NCBI GenBank assembly: GCA_027718005.1
Contig: JALLOP010000067.1
Location: 1 to 8,173 of the forward strand
Length of the DNA: 8,173 nucleotides
Origin: Patescibacteria group bacterium AH-259-L07
Lineage (GTDB): Bacteria; Patescibacteriota; Patescibacteriia; UBA2591; UBA6264
Direction: 5' to 3'
Positions 1-5,261 of this stretch are shown in pieces. The position numbers and the translations under genes are program-made. How positions within the stretch are numbered: position 1 is the first letter of the stretch; every line of letters starts with the position of its first letter. The notes below the pieces were generated by a model that did no database searches, was not told the DNA's origin, and worked only from the letters and a program-made list of their open reading frames with translations.

Positions 1-18
1 AGGGCTTTTTGTTTTTTG
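1..18 (+). terminator. Possible 3' half of an intrinsic terminator cut by the window edge
   Basis: The window opens with AGGGC followed by two T runs split by one G. This is almost the same as the descending arm and T tract of the clear terminator at 2029-2062. The ascending arm would lie before position 1, so the hairpin cannot be verified. If real, it ends a plus-strand gene outside the window that converges on the epimerase gene. Confidence 0.35.
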
Positions 19-34
19 AACAGTTTGGTCAGGT

Positions 35-940
35 TCAACCTGGCAGTTTAGTTCCAAAAAGATTTTCCAATGCTTTCTCAATGTTAGGAAAGAGAAATTT
101 GTATCCAAAATTGTTGAGTTTTCTTGGATACACCTTTTGACTTGCTAAAACAACGCTTGCCAGATCATTTAAAACAAGCTTTAAGGCCAATTTAGGTACG
201 CGCAAATATGCAGGCCTTTTCAAAACTTTGGCCAAAGCATTTGAAAAGCCTTTGTTTCTAATCTGCTGAGGCGAACATGCATTCACTGGCCCAGCAATAG
301 CCTTATTTTCTAGAGCAAATATATAGACACCAACAATGTCAGCCATATGGATCCAGGGGAACCATTGGCTGCCACTTGCAATCGGGCCGCCAAGACCTAA
401 CTTATATATCGGCAGAATTTTTCTCAAAAATCCTCCATGCCCGAGGACAGGAGCGGTTCTAATTTGCACGGTCCGAAGACCACATTTCTCGGCTTCGCGA
501 GCTTGTTTTTCCCAATCAATACACACATGAGCGAGAAAATCTTTGCCAGGAGTTGCGGATTCATCAAGTTTATCCTCTCCCCTATTGCCATAAAATCCAA
601 CAGCTGAAGCAGAGATCAAAACGTTTGGCTTTTGACTCAAGGTACTAATGGCAGATACGAGATTTCGTGTTCCTGTAATACGACTATGATAAATTGCACG
701 TTTTTTGCGCTTGCTCCACCGTCCAAAAATATTGGTTCCTGCCAAATGGATAACTGCATCAACATCTGCGAAAACCTCATCAGGTATCTCAGATTGAACT
801 AAATTAATATCATAAAAGGCGACCTGCTTTTGTTTCGGAGCATGACGATCTATGATAGTAACCTCGTATCCTTTTTGTAATAACGCGGCAGTAAGGTTTT
901 GTCCAATAAACCCTGAACCGCCAGTTATCATAACTCTCAT
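35..940 (-). CDS. TIGR01777-family NAD(P)-dependent epimerase (SDR, YfcH-like)
   Basis: This is a predicted cytoplasmic Rossmann-fold oxidoreductase of the extended short-chain dehydrogenase/reductase superfamily. The 301 residues match the usual length of TIGR01777 proteins (E. coli YfcH type). Visible features are the nucleotide-binding glycine motif GGSGFIG at residues 7-13, HLAG at 65-68, the family stretch SASAVGFYG at 110-118, and WFPWIHMADI at 193-202. The last 55 or so residues (about 242-297, ending FPNIEKAL) look like the DUF1731 C-terminal domain. The substrate of the family is not established, so no reaction is assigned. The start at 940 places the nucleotide-binding strand right at the N terminus, as expected; an internal Met at residue 4 is possible. 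No Shine-Dalgarno is visible. A TATAGT box at 958-963 might serve as -10. It lies 76 bp downstream of the toxin gene on the same strand, separated by a palindrome, so it is probably transcribed independently. Confidence 0.9.
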   Translation of the reverse strand: MRVMITGGSGFIGQNLTAALLQKGYEVTIIDRHAPKQKQVAFYDINLVQSEIPDEVFADVDAVIHLAGTNIFGRWSKRKKRAIYHSRITGTRNLVSAISTLSQKPNVLISASAVGFYGNRGEDKLDESATPGKDFLAHVCIDWEKQAREAEKCGLRTVQIRTAPVLGHGGFLRKILPIYKLGLGGPIASGSQWFPWIHMADIVGVYIFALENKAIAGPVNACSPQQIRNKGFSNALAKVLKRPAYLRVPKLALKLVLNDLASVVLASQKVYPRKLNNFGYKFLFPNIEKALENLFGTKLPG

Positions 941-970
941 GGTTCTAATTTTAGCATACTATAACACAAC

Positions 971-997
971 AATCTATGCGGTCCGACCGCGTAGATT
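971..997. repeat. Intergenic palindrome with GGTCCGACC core
   Basis: Two 12-base arms (971-982 and 986-997) pair around a CCG loop with one T/G position, which is a wobble pair in a plus-strand transcript. It lies between the toxin stop and the epimerase start. No clean T run follows on either strand, so it is not a typical intrinsic terminator. It shares the nine-base core GGTCCGACC with the palindrome at 2071-2089. Confidence 0.7.
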
Positions 998-1016
998 TAC
1001 TTATATAAAATGGACC

Positions 1017-1280
1017 TTATGTGGCCTGCCGATATGCTCCCTGGCGGTGTCTAATATCAATAACATAAACAACAAGCTGCTTTTTGTAAATCACATAAAT
1101 TATTCGATAGGGCCAAACATGAAGAGAAAGCTTGCCTTTTAGCTCTCCTCTCAGCGGTTTTCCTAAATAAGGATTCTTCCCTAGTTTTGTCAAGGCAACC
1201 AATATTCTTTGTTTATATCTTTTATCTAATTTCTGTAGATCTTTTTGCGCCTTTTTTCTTAAAACTACCTGATAGTCCAT
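1017..1280 (-). CDS. RelE/ParE-family type II toxin
   Basis: This is a small basic protein of 87 residues, the usual size for the RelE/ParE superfamily. Members are either ribosome-dependent mRNA endonucleases (RelE, YoeB) or gyrase inhibitors (ParE); the sequence alone does not settle which, though the pattern favours the RelE side. It shows the N-terminal helical hairpin (about 8-35), the loop KNPYLGKPLRGELKG (35-49), the core strand LSLHVWPYRIIYVI (51-64) and the C-terminal strand IDIRHRQGAYR (74-84). Basic residues Arg44, Arg59, Arg77 and Arg79 and Tyr83 sit where RelE toxins keep catalytic or RNA-contacting side chains. The start chosen at 1280 gives the family-typical N terminus and leaves one base after the antitoxin stop (TAAGATG), indicating translational coupling. 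An upstream in-frame ATG at 1310 would lie inside the antitoxin gene and add ten unrelated residues. Confidence 0.88.
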   Translation of the reverse strand: MDYQVVLRKKAQKDLQKLDKRYKQRILVALTKLGKNPYLGKPLRGELKGKLSLHVWPYRIIYVIYKKQLVVYVIDIRHRQGAYRQAT

Positions 1281-1281
1281 C

Positions 1282-1590
1282 TTACTTCTTTGATTTATCA
1301 GCCAAAACAAACCCTTCTTTTTCTAAAACTTCTTCTAGGGTGACATATTCACCCCTTTTAAATTCCTTTTCTGCTTCTTCAATATCCTTTGCCAAATCAG
1401 GAAAATCTTGCATTACCTCTAAAGTTTCTCGCCAAGACTCAAATTCTTCGGCAGACATCATCACGGCCCGAGGCTCACCATTTAAGGTAATCGTATATGT
1501 CCGATTAGGCTTATCAATATCTTTAAGAATCTTAAAAAACTCCTTCCTGACTTCAGTGGCCGGCATAGTTGTTTTGATTCTTTTAGGCAT
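1282..1590 (-). CDS. YefM/Phd-family antitoxin
   Basis: The 102-residue protein has the Phd/YefM fold pattern: MPATEVRKEFFKILKDI (9-25), then a strand-turn TYTITLNGEPRAVMMSAEEFESW (31-53). This N-terminal half forms the DNA-binding dimer in the family. The charged helical tail (about 54-102) is the expected toxin-wrapping segment that is disordered without toxin. It is the first gene of the operon, with the RelE-type toxin one base downstream, the common antitoxin-first order. The start at 1590 has no Shine-Dalgarno; Met9 is a possible alternative. Autoregulation is likely: the promoter upstream is overlaid by a TGTACA palindrome of the type known for YefM operators. Confidence 0.9.
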   Translation of the reverse strand: MPKRIKTTMPATEVRKEFFKILKDIDKPNRTYTITLNGEPRAVMMSAEEFESWRETLEVMQDFPDLAKDIEEAEKEFKRGEYVTLEEVLEKEGFVLADKSKK

Positions 1591-1601
1591 AAATTTTTTG
1601 T

Positions 1602-1614
1602 TACTATTTTAGTA
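1602..1614. repeat. Small inverted repeat in the antitoxin 5' leader
   Basis: Five-base arms TACTA/TAGTA flank a TTT spacer just downstream of the predicted transcription start of the toxin-antitoxin operon. It could be an extra operator half-site or nothing; it is short and AT-rich. Confidence 0.3.
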
Positions 1615-1616
1615 GT

Positions 1617-1648
1617 ATGTACATTATAATGTACATTTATACAAATGT
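1617..1648. promoter_or_regulatory. Candidate autoregulatory operator of the toxin-antitoxin operon (long and short palindromes)
   Basis: A perfect 20-bp palindrome spans 1617-1636 and holds two TGTACA hexamers (1618-1623 and 1630-1635) twelve bases apart. It overlaps a second inverted repeat at 1633-1648 (ACATTT, ATAC, AAATGT). The E. coli yefM-yoeB operator is also known to consist of adjacent long and short palindromes with a TGTACA core, so the match fits the antitoxin family. The sites cover the -10 box, the spacer and the edge of the -35 box, so binding would block RNA polymerase. Confidence 0.75.
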
Positions 1649-1651
1649 CAA
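1623..1651 (-). promoter_or_regulatory. Consensus sigma-70-type promoter of the toxin-antitoxin operon
   Basis: On the minus strand, TTGACA (1651-1646) and TATAAT (1628-1623) are separated by exactly 17 bp, a perfect consensus pair. Transcription should start near 1616, leaving a leader of about 26 bases before the antitoxin ATG at 1590. The -10 box is the centre of the palindromic operator. Confidence 0.88.
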
Positions 1652-1692
1652 GTATGCGGATGTGGATAACTTTTATCCCCAACGACCAAGTA

Positions 1693-1720
1693 TTGACGGA
1701 TTTTTAAGGTGTTGTATAAT
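1693..1720 (+). promoter_or_regulatory. Promoter of the 80-residue membrane protein gene
   Basis: TTGACG (1693-1698) and TATAAT (1715-1720) are 16 bp apart on the plus strand. The predicted start near 1727 gives a leader of about 34 bases containing the GGAGGG Shine-Dalgarno at 1751-1756. It is back to back with the toxin-antitoxin promoter, 40-odd bp away. Confidence 0.75.
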
Positions 1721-1760
1721 TATCATGTAATTACGTTCATTCCACAATATGGAGGGAGTA

Positions 1761-2003
1761 ATGAAAAAAGTTTTTGGTTTCACGTGTATTACTCTTATGG
1801 GAGTAGGATTTGGAGTGATAATTAGCGTACTTACGCTATTCGTAGCACGGATCGTATGGGAGCCAGAGAGATTTGCGGAATTTCTGCCTATTATTCAATT
1901 CTTAAACACATACCAAATAGTTCCAGTCTCTGGCGTCTTCATGCTTTTAGGATTCGTCGGCCTTTTTCTCGTAAAACCATCAATTTATCCATTCGGCAGA
2001 TAG
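1761..2003 (+). CDS. Small two-helix membrane protein of unknown function
   Basis: An 80-residue hydrophobic protein that I do not recognise. Two membrane segments are visible, about residues 8-29 and 52-71, separated by a short mixed segment containing WEPERF (33-38); the N terminus carries two lysines, so it is probably inside. The start at 1761 is chosen because GGAGGG ends four bases upstream; an in-frame ATG at 1749 overlaps the Shine-Dalgarno itself and is unlikely. The gene is a complete single unit: good promoter at 1693-1720, strong ribosome binding site, and an intrinsic terminator 26 bases after the stop. It converges with the VKOR-fusion gene and diverges from the toxin-antitoxin operon. 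The well-formed expression signals argue that it is real despite its size. Confidence 0.75.
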   Translation: MKKVFGFTCITLMGVGFGVIISVLTLFVARIVWEPERFAEFLPIIQFLNTYQIVPVSGVFMLLGFVGLFLVKPSIYPFGR

Positions 2004-2028
2004 AATTTTCTGTGCCAATACTAACCAC

Positions 2029-2062
2029 AAAAGCCCCACCAAGTGAGGGCTTTTTTGTTTTT
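2029..2062 (+). terminator. Intrinsic terminator after the small membrane protein gene
   Basis: The stem pairs AAAAGCCC with GGGCTTTT and CAC with GTG around a CAA loop, with one bulged base, and is followed by a T tract interrupted by one G. It sits 26 bases after the stop at 2003. The A run on the left side gives a short T run on the minus strand, so it may also act weakly on the convergent VKOR-fusion transcript. Confidence 0.88.
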
Positions 2063-2070
2063 CAACCTCC

Positions 2071-2089
2071 TAACAGGTCCGACCTGTTA
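2071..2089. repeat. Palindrome overlapping the VKOR-fusion stop codon, GGTCCGACC core
   Basis: Perfect eight-base arms TAACAGGT/ACCTGTTA surround a CCG loop. The stop codon of the minus-strand membrane gene (2089-2087) is part of one arm. No T run follows on the minus strand, so it is not by itself an intrinsic terminator. It shares its nine-base core with the palindrome at 971-997. Confidence 0.75.
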
Positions 2090-3079
2090 AGGGGTTTTAG
2101 TGATGGAGCGTTCGACAAATTGGCTAATAACTACTGCAATAATTACAATGGCGAGATACATAAATAAAAGTGATAAAAACGATAAAGAAACATCTCTCAG
2201 TATTCCTAATACAAACGCACTATACCATGAAGTAAGTGATATTGCGCCAAGCGCAAACGCAAATCTGCGTAAATACAAAAGCTCGCCTTTTCTATGGTCA
2301 TGTTTTTGTTTAAACGAAATATGAATAAGTTTGGGAGAAATTAAAAGATTTAAAAATGCGCCATTTATAATAATGACAAGGACGACCAACATTTTGACTA
2401 AAAACTTTGAAGATCGGATTAATTCTTGTGCCTCTGGCAAATATAAGCCGAAGCCGGTTAAAATGATAAATCCTAACGTAAACCATATGACCTGTGAAAG
2501 GGTATGAAGCACAGCTGCTTCTTGAGAAGATATACGAAAATCTTTTAAAAACTTAAAAAAGAAAACATCTGATATTGTCGCTCCACCTAAACCAATCGCC
2601 ATACCTAACAAATGAAGAATAGTAATAAACTCATGATTTTTATCTAAAATTGAAATAAAACCAAACTTTGATGCGGCAAGAGCAAGAACAAAAATACTCG
2701 TACAAAAACCAGCTGAAATTAAACACCAACTACACCACTGTCTAATACTAAACACTTGAAGAAATGTAAGATACAATGAAAACAAAAATGCTATAATGGT
2801 AATCCCTAAAACTAAAAAAACAGTAAATGGTGTTACCACGACAGAATATACTAAAAAAAGCCCGTAGCTAAGTGCGATAATACCATAATATACCATGCCC
2901 AGAAGCTCGATAGGGATGCCTAAAAATCGTGAATACTCACTATAAATTACTTCTTCACATTTTCCGCCCATGGGACAAACCACTGCTTGTTTCAGCCGCT
3001 TTTTATGATAAATATAAAATGAAAGGGAAAATCCAGAAAATGCAATAAAAATTAAAACAATGTGTAACAATAAGTTCAT
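2087..3079 (-). CDS. VKOR-family disulfide oxidoreductase fused to a C-terminal multi-helix membrane domain
   Basis: A 330-residue inner-membrane protein. The first 140 or so residues are a vitamin K epoxide reductase domain, which reoxidises a DsbA- or thioredoxin-like partner and passes electrons to quinone. It has the loop cysteine pair Cys35 and Cys41 (CPMGGKC), the conserved Ser47 followed by SRFLGIPIELLGMVYYG (50-66), and the catalytic CxxC at Cys116/Cys119 in WCSWC. Membrane segments lie near 4-23, 60-80, 84-107 and 113-137. Residues 150-320 form a second domain with about five more helices (near 151-171, 195-213, 227-247, 272-293, 299-320) and the motif GLGGATISD (163-171). I do not recognise it firmly; it resembles predicted integral membrane domains of the DUF2269/CopD sort. 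Many bacterial VKORs are fused to a thioredoxin domain; there is none here, so the partner is presumably encoded elsewhere. The gene diverges from trpS and has no Shine-Dalgarno. Confidence 0.87.
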   Translation of the reverse strand: MNLLLHIVLIFIAFSGFSLSFYIYHKKRLKQAVVCPMGGKCEEVIYSEYSRFLGIPIELLGMVYYGIIALSYGLFLVYSVVVTPFTVFLVLGITIIAFLFSLYLTFLQVFSIRQWCSWCLISAGFCTSIFVLALAASKFGFISILDKNHEFITILHLLGMAIGLGGATISDVFFFKFLKDFRISSQEAAVLHTLSQVIWFTLGFIILTGFGLYLPEAQELIRSSKFLVKMLVVLVIIINGAFLNLLISPKLIHISFKQKHDHRKGELLYLRRFAFALGAISLTSWYSAFVLGILRDVSLSFLSLLFMYLAIVIIAVVISQFVERSITKTP

Positions 3080-3088
3080 AGTATTTGC

Positions 3089-3117
3089 ATTATACTATAA
3101 ATATAGTATCATGAAAA
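3089..3117 (-). promoter_or_regulatory. Promoter of the VKOR-fusion gene, near-leaderless
   Basis: TATAAT at 3094-3089 is preceded, 17 bp upstream, by a weak -35, TTTTCA (3117-3112). Only nine bases separate the -10 box from the ATG at 3079, so the transcript would begin a few bases before, or at, the start codon. Confidence 0.55.
3092..3109. repeat. 18-bp inverted repeat between divergent VKOR-fusion and trpS genes
   Basis: Eight-base arms ATACTATA/TATAGTAT flank an AA spacer in the middle of a 39-bp divergent intergenic region. It contains -10-like hexamers on both strands (for example TATAGT at 3102-3107 for trpS). It may be an operator or simply two mirror-image promoters. Confidence 0.55.
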
Positions 3118-3118
3118 C

Positions 3119-4099
3119 ATGATATTATTAAGCGGGATTCAGCCAACCGGAAGGCTTCATATTGGCAACTATTTAGGAGCTATACAAAACTGGCCAGAAT
3201 TTCAAAAAAAATATACCAGCTTATTTTGTATTGTTGACTACCATGCTATCACGGTTTATCAAGACCCTAAAAGACTAAAACAAAATATTTATGAAGCTGC
3301 AGCCCTTTTATTCGCTGCAGGCATTGATCAAAAAAAATCTATTGTATTTGTGCAATCTCATATCAGCGCCCATACTGAACTTGCCTGGATTCTTAATTGT
3401 ATTATGCCTATGGGCTGGCTCGAGCGCATGACACAATTCAAAGACAAATCACAAAAACAAGGAAAAGAACGAGTTGGCGTTGGACTTTTTGACTATCCTG
3501 CGCTTATGGCCTCGGATATTCTACTCTACAACGTGGATGTTGTACCGGTTGGTGAAGATCAAAAACAGCATGTTGAGCTCACCCGAGATATTGCAGGGCG
3601 TTTTAATAAACTCTATGGCAAAACATTTAAACTGCCCAAAGCTATAATCCCCGAAACTGGCGCACGTATTATGGGACTTGATGATCCAGATAAAAAAATG
3701 AGCAAATCTGAAAAAACGTATGGGCATGCAATTTACCTTCTTGATTCACCTGATGATATACGGAAAAAAATTATGAGCGCAACGACAGATTCGTTACGAA
3801 GTATTCGCTTTGATAAAAAACGTCCCGGGATATACAATCTTTTGACCTTATATGAGCGATTCTCTGGAGATTCGCGAAAAGATATTGAGAAACGATTTCA
3901 GGGTAAAGGATATGCTAAGTTTAAACAAGAACTTGCAGACATTATTATTGAAGGATTACGTCCGCTTCAAAATAAATATAAAGAGCTCACTGCTAATAAA
4001 AATGATATTGATACGTTAATTAGACAAGGCGCTGACAAAGCACGACCAATGGCAGAAAAAACATTGCGACTCGTAAAAACCAAAATGGGACTTTTATAA
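3119..4099 (+). CDS. trpS: Tryptophanyl-tRNA synthetase
   Basis: A cytoplasmic class I aminoacyl-tRNA synthetase that charges tRNA-Trp using ATP. The 326 residues fit the bacterial TrpRS length. The Rossmann-fold signature is at the N terminus, SGIQPTGRLHIGNYLGAI (5-22), with the HIGH-type motif HIGN at 14-17. The tryptophan-pocket stretch YPALMASDILLY is at 126-137, VPVGEDQKQHVELTRDIA follows at 142-159, and KMSKS is at 193-197. The C-terminal helical region includes RPGIYNLLTLY (235-245) and the closing KTLRLVKTKMGL. The start at 3119 places the nucleotide-binding motif exactly where family members have it. There is no Shine-Dalgarno; TATAGT at 3102-3107 lies eleven bases upstream, suggesting a leaderless or very short-leader mRNA. 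It is monocistronic, as the next gene is on the opposite strand. Confidence 0.97.
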   Translation: MILLSGIQPTGRLHIGNYLGAIQNWPEFQKKYTSLFCIVDYHAITVYQDPKRLKQNIYEAAALLFAAGIDQKKSIVFVQSHISAHTELAWILNCIMPMGWLERMTQFKDKSQKQGKERVGVGLFDYPALMASDILLYNVDVVPVGEDQKQHVELTRDIAGRFNKLYGKTFKLPKAIIPETGARIMGLDDPDKKMSKSEKTYGHAIYLLDSPDDIRKKIMSATTDSLRSIRFDKKRPGIYNLLTLYERFSGDSRKDIEKRFQGKGYAKFKQELADIIIEGLRPLQNKYKELTANKNDIDTLIRQGADKARPMAEKTLRLVKTKMGLL

Positions 4100-4105
4100 A
4101 GATTG

Positions 4106-4130
4106 TCATTCCGCGCTTCGCACGGAATGA
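4106..4130. repeat. Palindromic element after trpS
   Basis: The arms TCATTCCG/CGGAATGA pair, then a C/A mismatch, then GC/GC around a TTC loop. It lies between the convergent trpS and small membrane protein genes. On the plus strand it is followed by an A run, and on the minus strand by a mixed sequence, so it lacks the T tract of an intrinsic terminator. The layout resembles dispersed intergenic palindromes of the TCATTCC-GGAATGA kind seen in many bacteria. Confidence 0.65.
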
Positions 4131-4160
4131 AAAAAAGAAAGGATAAAAAAACAGGCGATT

Positions 4161-4469
4161 TTACTCGTCCTCTTCTTTTAATGAGTGTTTCCGAGGATCG
4201 CGAAGCATAAGCATATCTTTAACAACTTCGAAATAATTTTTACCATGCCATCCTGATAACAACCTCCCAAAAGTAAATGCGCTCACAACTGCCACTATCA
4301 AACCGCCGACTATTTGAAAAAAGTTTATTATCTCAAATATCTGATGCTTAAAAATTACAACAATCCCTGCAATACCCATTGCAAGCCCCGCTACCATACC
4401 TATGGCAAGTAATACAAATACTGTCTCGGATGGTCTCGCTTCTTGCTTCTCTTTTTGCTCTTGACTCAT
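4161..4469 (-). CDS. Small two-helix membrane protein with charged tails, unknown function
   Basis: A 102-residue protein that I do not recognise. It has a charged N-terminal tail (residues 1-15, rich in Gln, Glu and Lys), a Gly/Ala-rich membrane segment at about 17-40, a second one at about 49-71, and a charged C-terminal tail that includes LRDPRKHSLKEEDE at the end. Both tails are probably cytoplasmic. The start at 4469 is set by a perfect AGGAGG (4481-4476) six bases upstream; a longer frame from 4541 exists, but its extra 24 residues run through the Shine-Dalgarno and are not needed. No convincing promoter was found upstream, and no terminator with a T tract downstream apart from an unstructured T run near 4151-4143. 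It converges with trpS. Confidence 0.75.
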   Translation of the reverse strand: MSQEQKEKQEARPSETVFVLLAIGMVAGLAMGIAGIVVIFKHQIFEIINFFQIVGGLIVAVVSAFTFGRLLSGWHGKNYFEVVKDMLMLRDPRKHSLKEEDE

Positions 4470-4541
4470 CGTTCTCCTCCTAGAATAAAGTGAAAGAACA
4501 ATTTCTATATTTAGGATGACAAATGTTTTAAAAAAAGTCAA

Positions 4542-4549
4542 CCCCCCCC
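4542..4549. other. Run of eight C on the plus strand
   Basis: An uninterrupted eight-base C tract in otherwise AT-rich intergenic DNA. It may be a real slippage-prone site or a length-uncertain base call; it lies upstream of the gene ending at 4161 and outside any likely coding sequence. Confidence 0.6.
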
Positions 4550-4565
4550 GAGACTTGTCTTGTTA

Positions 4566-4809
4566 TTTACAAGTTAAAACTAGACAAAAATCAGCGAATT
4601 TAAAAGTTAAAAGTAGACGGTTTCTATGCTAATAATCAGGACACGGTGATTGACGCTGTTTTAGGCGAGCATACTAAACCGTTGAGTTATGGAATATATT
4701 TAACCTTATAAAAGGATATTATAGGGGCAAAATTGTGGCATACAGTCTATTTTATTGGCTCTTAGAAGATAAAATAAATGATTTGTCCAGTGTTCGCTTT
4801 TAACTTTTA
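4566..4809. mobile_element. Probable decayed insertion-element or MITE-like remnant
   Basis: This gene-free stretch has repeat ends. AAGTTAAAA(C/G)TAGAC occurs twice as a direct repeat (4571-4585 and 4604-4618). TAAAAGTTAAAAG at 4601-4613 recurs as an exact 13-bp inverted copy at 4797-4809. Ends of this kind, with GTC(T/C)A inside them, look like terminal inverted repeats. The interior holds two short open stretches in different frames, 4604-4711 (35 codons, including GFYANNQDTVIDAV) and 4678-4803 (41 codons, including GYYRGKIVAYSLFYWLLEDK). Neither has a credible start, and I could match neither to a transposase. No target-site duplication was identified. The alternative is ordinary AT-rich spacer with chance repeats. 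Confidence 0.4.
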
Positions 4810-4830
4810 TCTAACAGAGAAAAAGTAACA

Positions 4831-4859
4831 AAAAACGGGTAGAAAACTATCCCGTTTTT
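4831..4859 (-). terminator. Intrinsic terminator overlapping the end of the membrane protein gene
   Basis: On the minus strand AAAAACGGG pairs with CCCGTTTTT, with TAG/CTA extending the stem across a one-base bulge and a TTTT loop, followed by a T run. The stop codon (4849-4847) sits inside the hairpin, so the last sense codons (Pro-Lys-Thr-Gly) also encode the ascending arm. Confidence 0.9.
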
Positions 4860-5212
4860 GGTTGAAGTTTACGATTGATCAGCACCACGGAGAGACAGCA
4901 GAGACCTATGTAGATACCTGCCATGAGCGCATTAAACCAGATACAGTCAGGAGAATACATAGAAGTGATAATCGTCCCTCCTTTAGTTTCAATGATGGCT
5001 CCAAGAGATGCCACTCCGTGAGAACCGGCCGCATACACCCAGAAGGCAAGAGCCGAAAAGAGCGAATCAGCTGTTCTTGCTTTTAGTCCTGGAATTATTC
5101 TCCACACAAGAAACCATAGTATGCCAAGGGCAAAAAAGCCCATACTCATCTGAAACCAGACCATGTGTGAAGCATTACGGAACTCAATGCCCCAAAACAC
5201 AACAGGATCCAT
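4847..5212 (-). CDS. Three-helix membrane protein of unknown function
   Basis: A 121-residue hydrophobic protein that I do not recognise. Membrane segments are visible at about 17-39, 51-72 and 92-112. Other features are a basic loop PGLKARTADS (41-50), and Cys90, Cys105 and Cys106. The polar stretch SHGVASLGAIIETKGGTIITSMYSPDC (64-90) joins helices two and three. The start at 5212 is fixed by AGGAGG (5223-5218) five bases upstream. It has its own consensus-like promoter at 5262-5289 and a terminator overlapping its last codons, so it is a complete transcription unit downstream of murI, although read-through from murI is possible. The N terminus has no clear signal peptide. Confidence 0.78.
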   Translation of the reverse strand: MDPVVFWGIEFRNASHMVWFQMSMGFFALGILWFLVWRIIPGLKARTADSLFSALAFWVYAAGSHGVASLGAIIETKGGTIITSMYSPDCIWFNALMAGIYIGLCCLSVVLINRKLQPKTG

Positions 5213-5261
5213 ATCTTCCTCCTTGCTTTTTTGATTGTGAAGATCTTTGTGATTTTATATT

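Noticed and set aside
336..530. Plus-strand open frame opposite the epimerase gene
   Set aside because: It is antisense to a well-supported gene with conserved motifs, has no ribosome binding site, and its residue composition is unlike a real protein.
1187..1612. 141-codon plus-strand open frame across the toxin-antitoxin genes
   Set aside because: It lies opposite two genes with clear family signatures, and its Ser/Phe-rich translation is typical of a reverse-strand shadow.
3111..3122. Three-codon mini-ORF (ATG AAA ACA TGA) whose stop overlaps the trpS start
   Set aside because: It could be a coupling leader, but the likely transcription start is at or after its ATG and such a short frame is easily due to chance.
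4106..4130. Palindrome after trpS as an intrinsic terminator
   Set aside because: The stem is good, but an A run follows it on the plus strand and no T run follows on the minus strand. It was annotated as a repeat instead.
4542..4830. A tRNA or structured small RNA in the gene-poor stretch
   Set aside because: No T-loop (GGTTCRA-type) or acceptor-stem pairing was found, and the only recurring structure is the AT-rich repeat ends.
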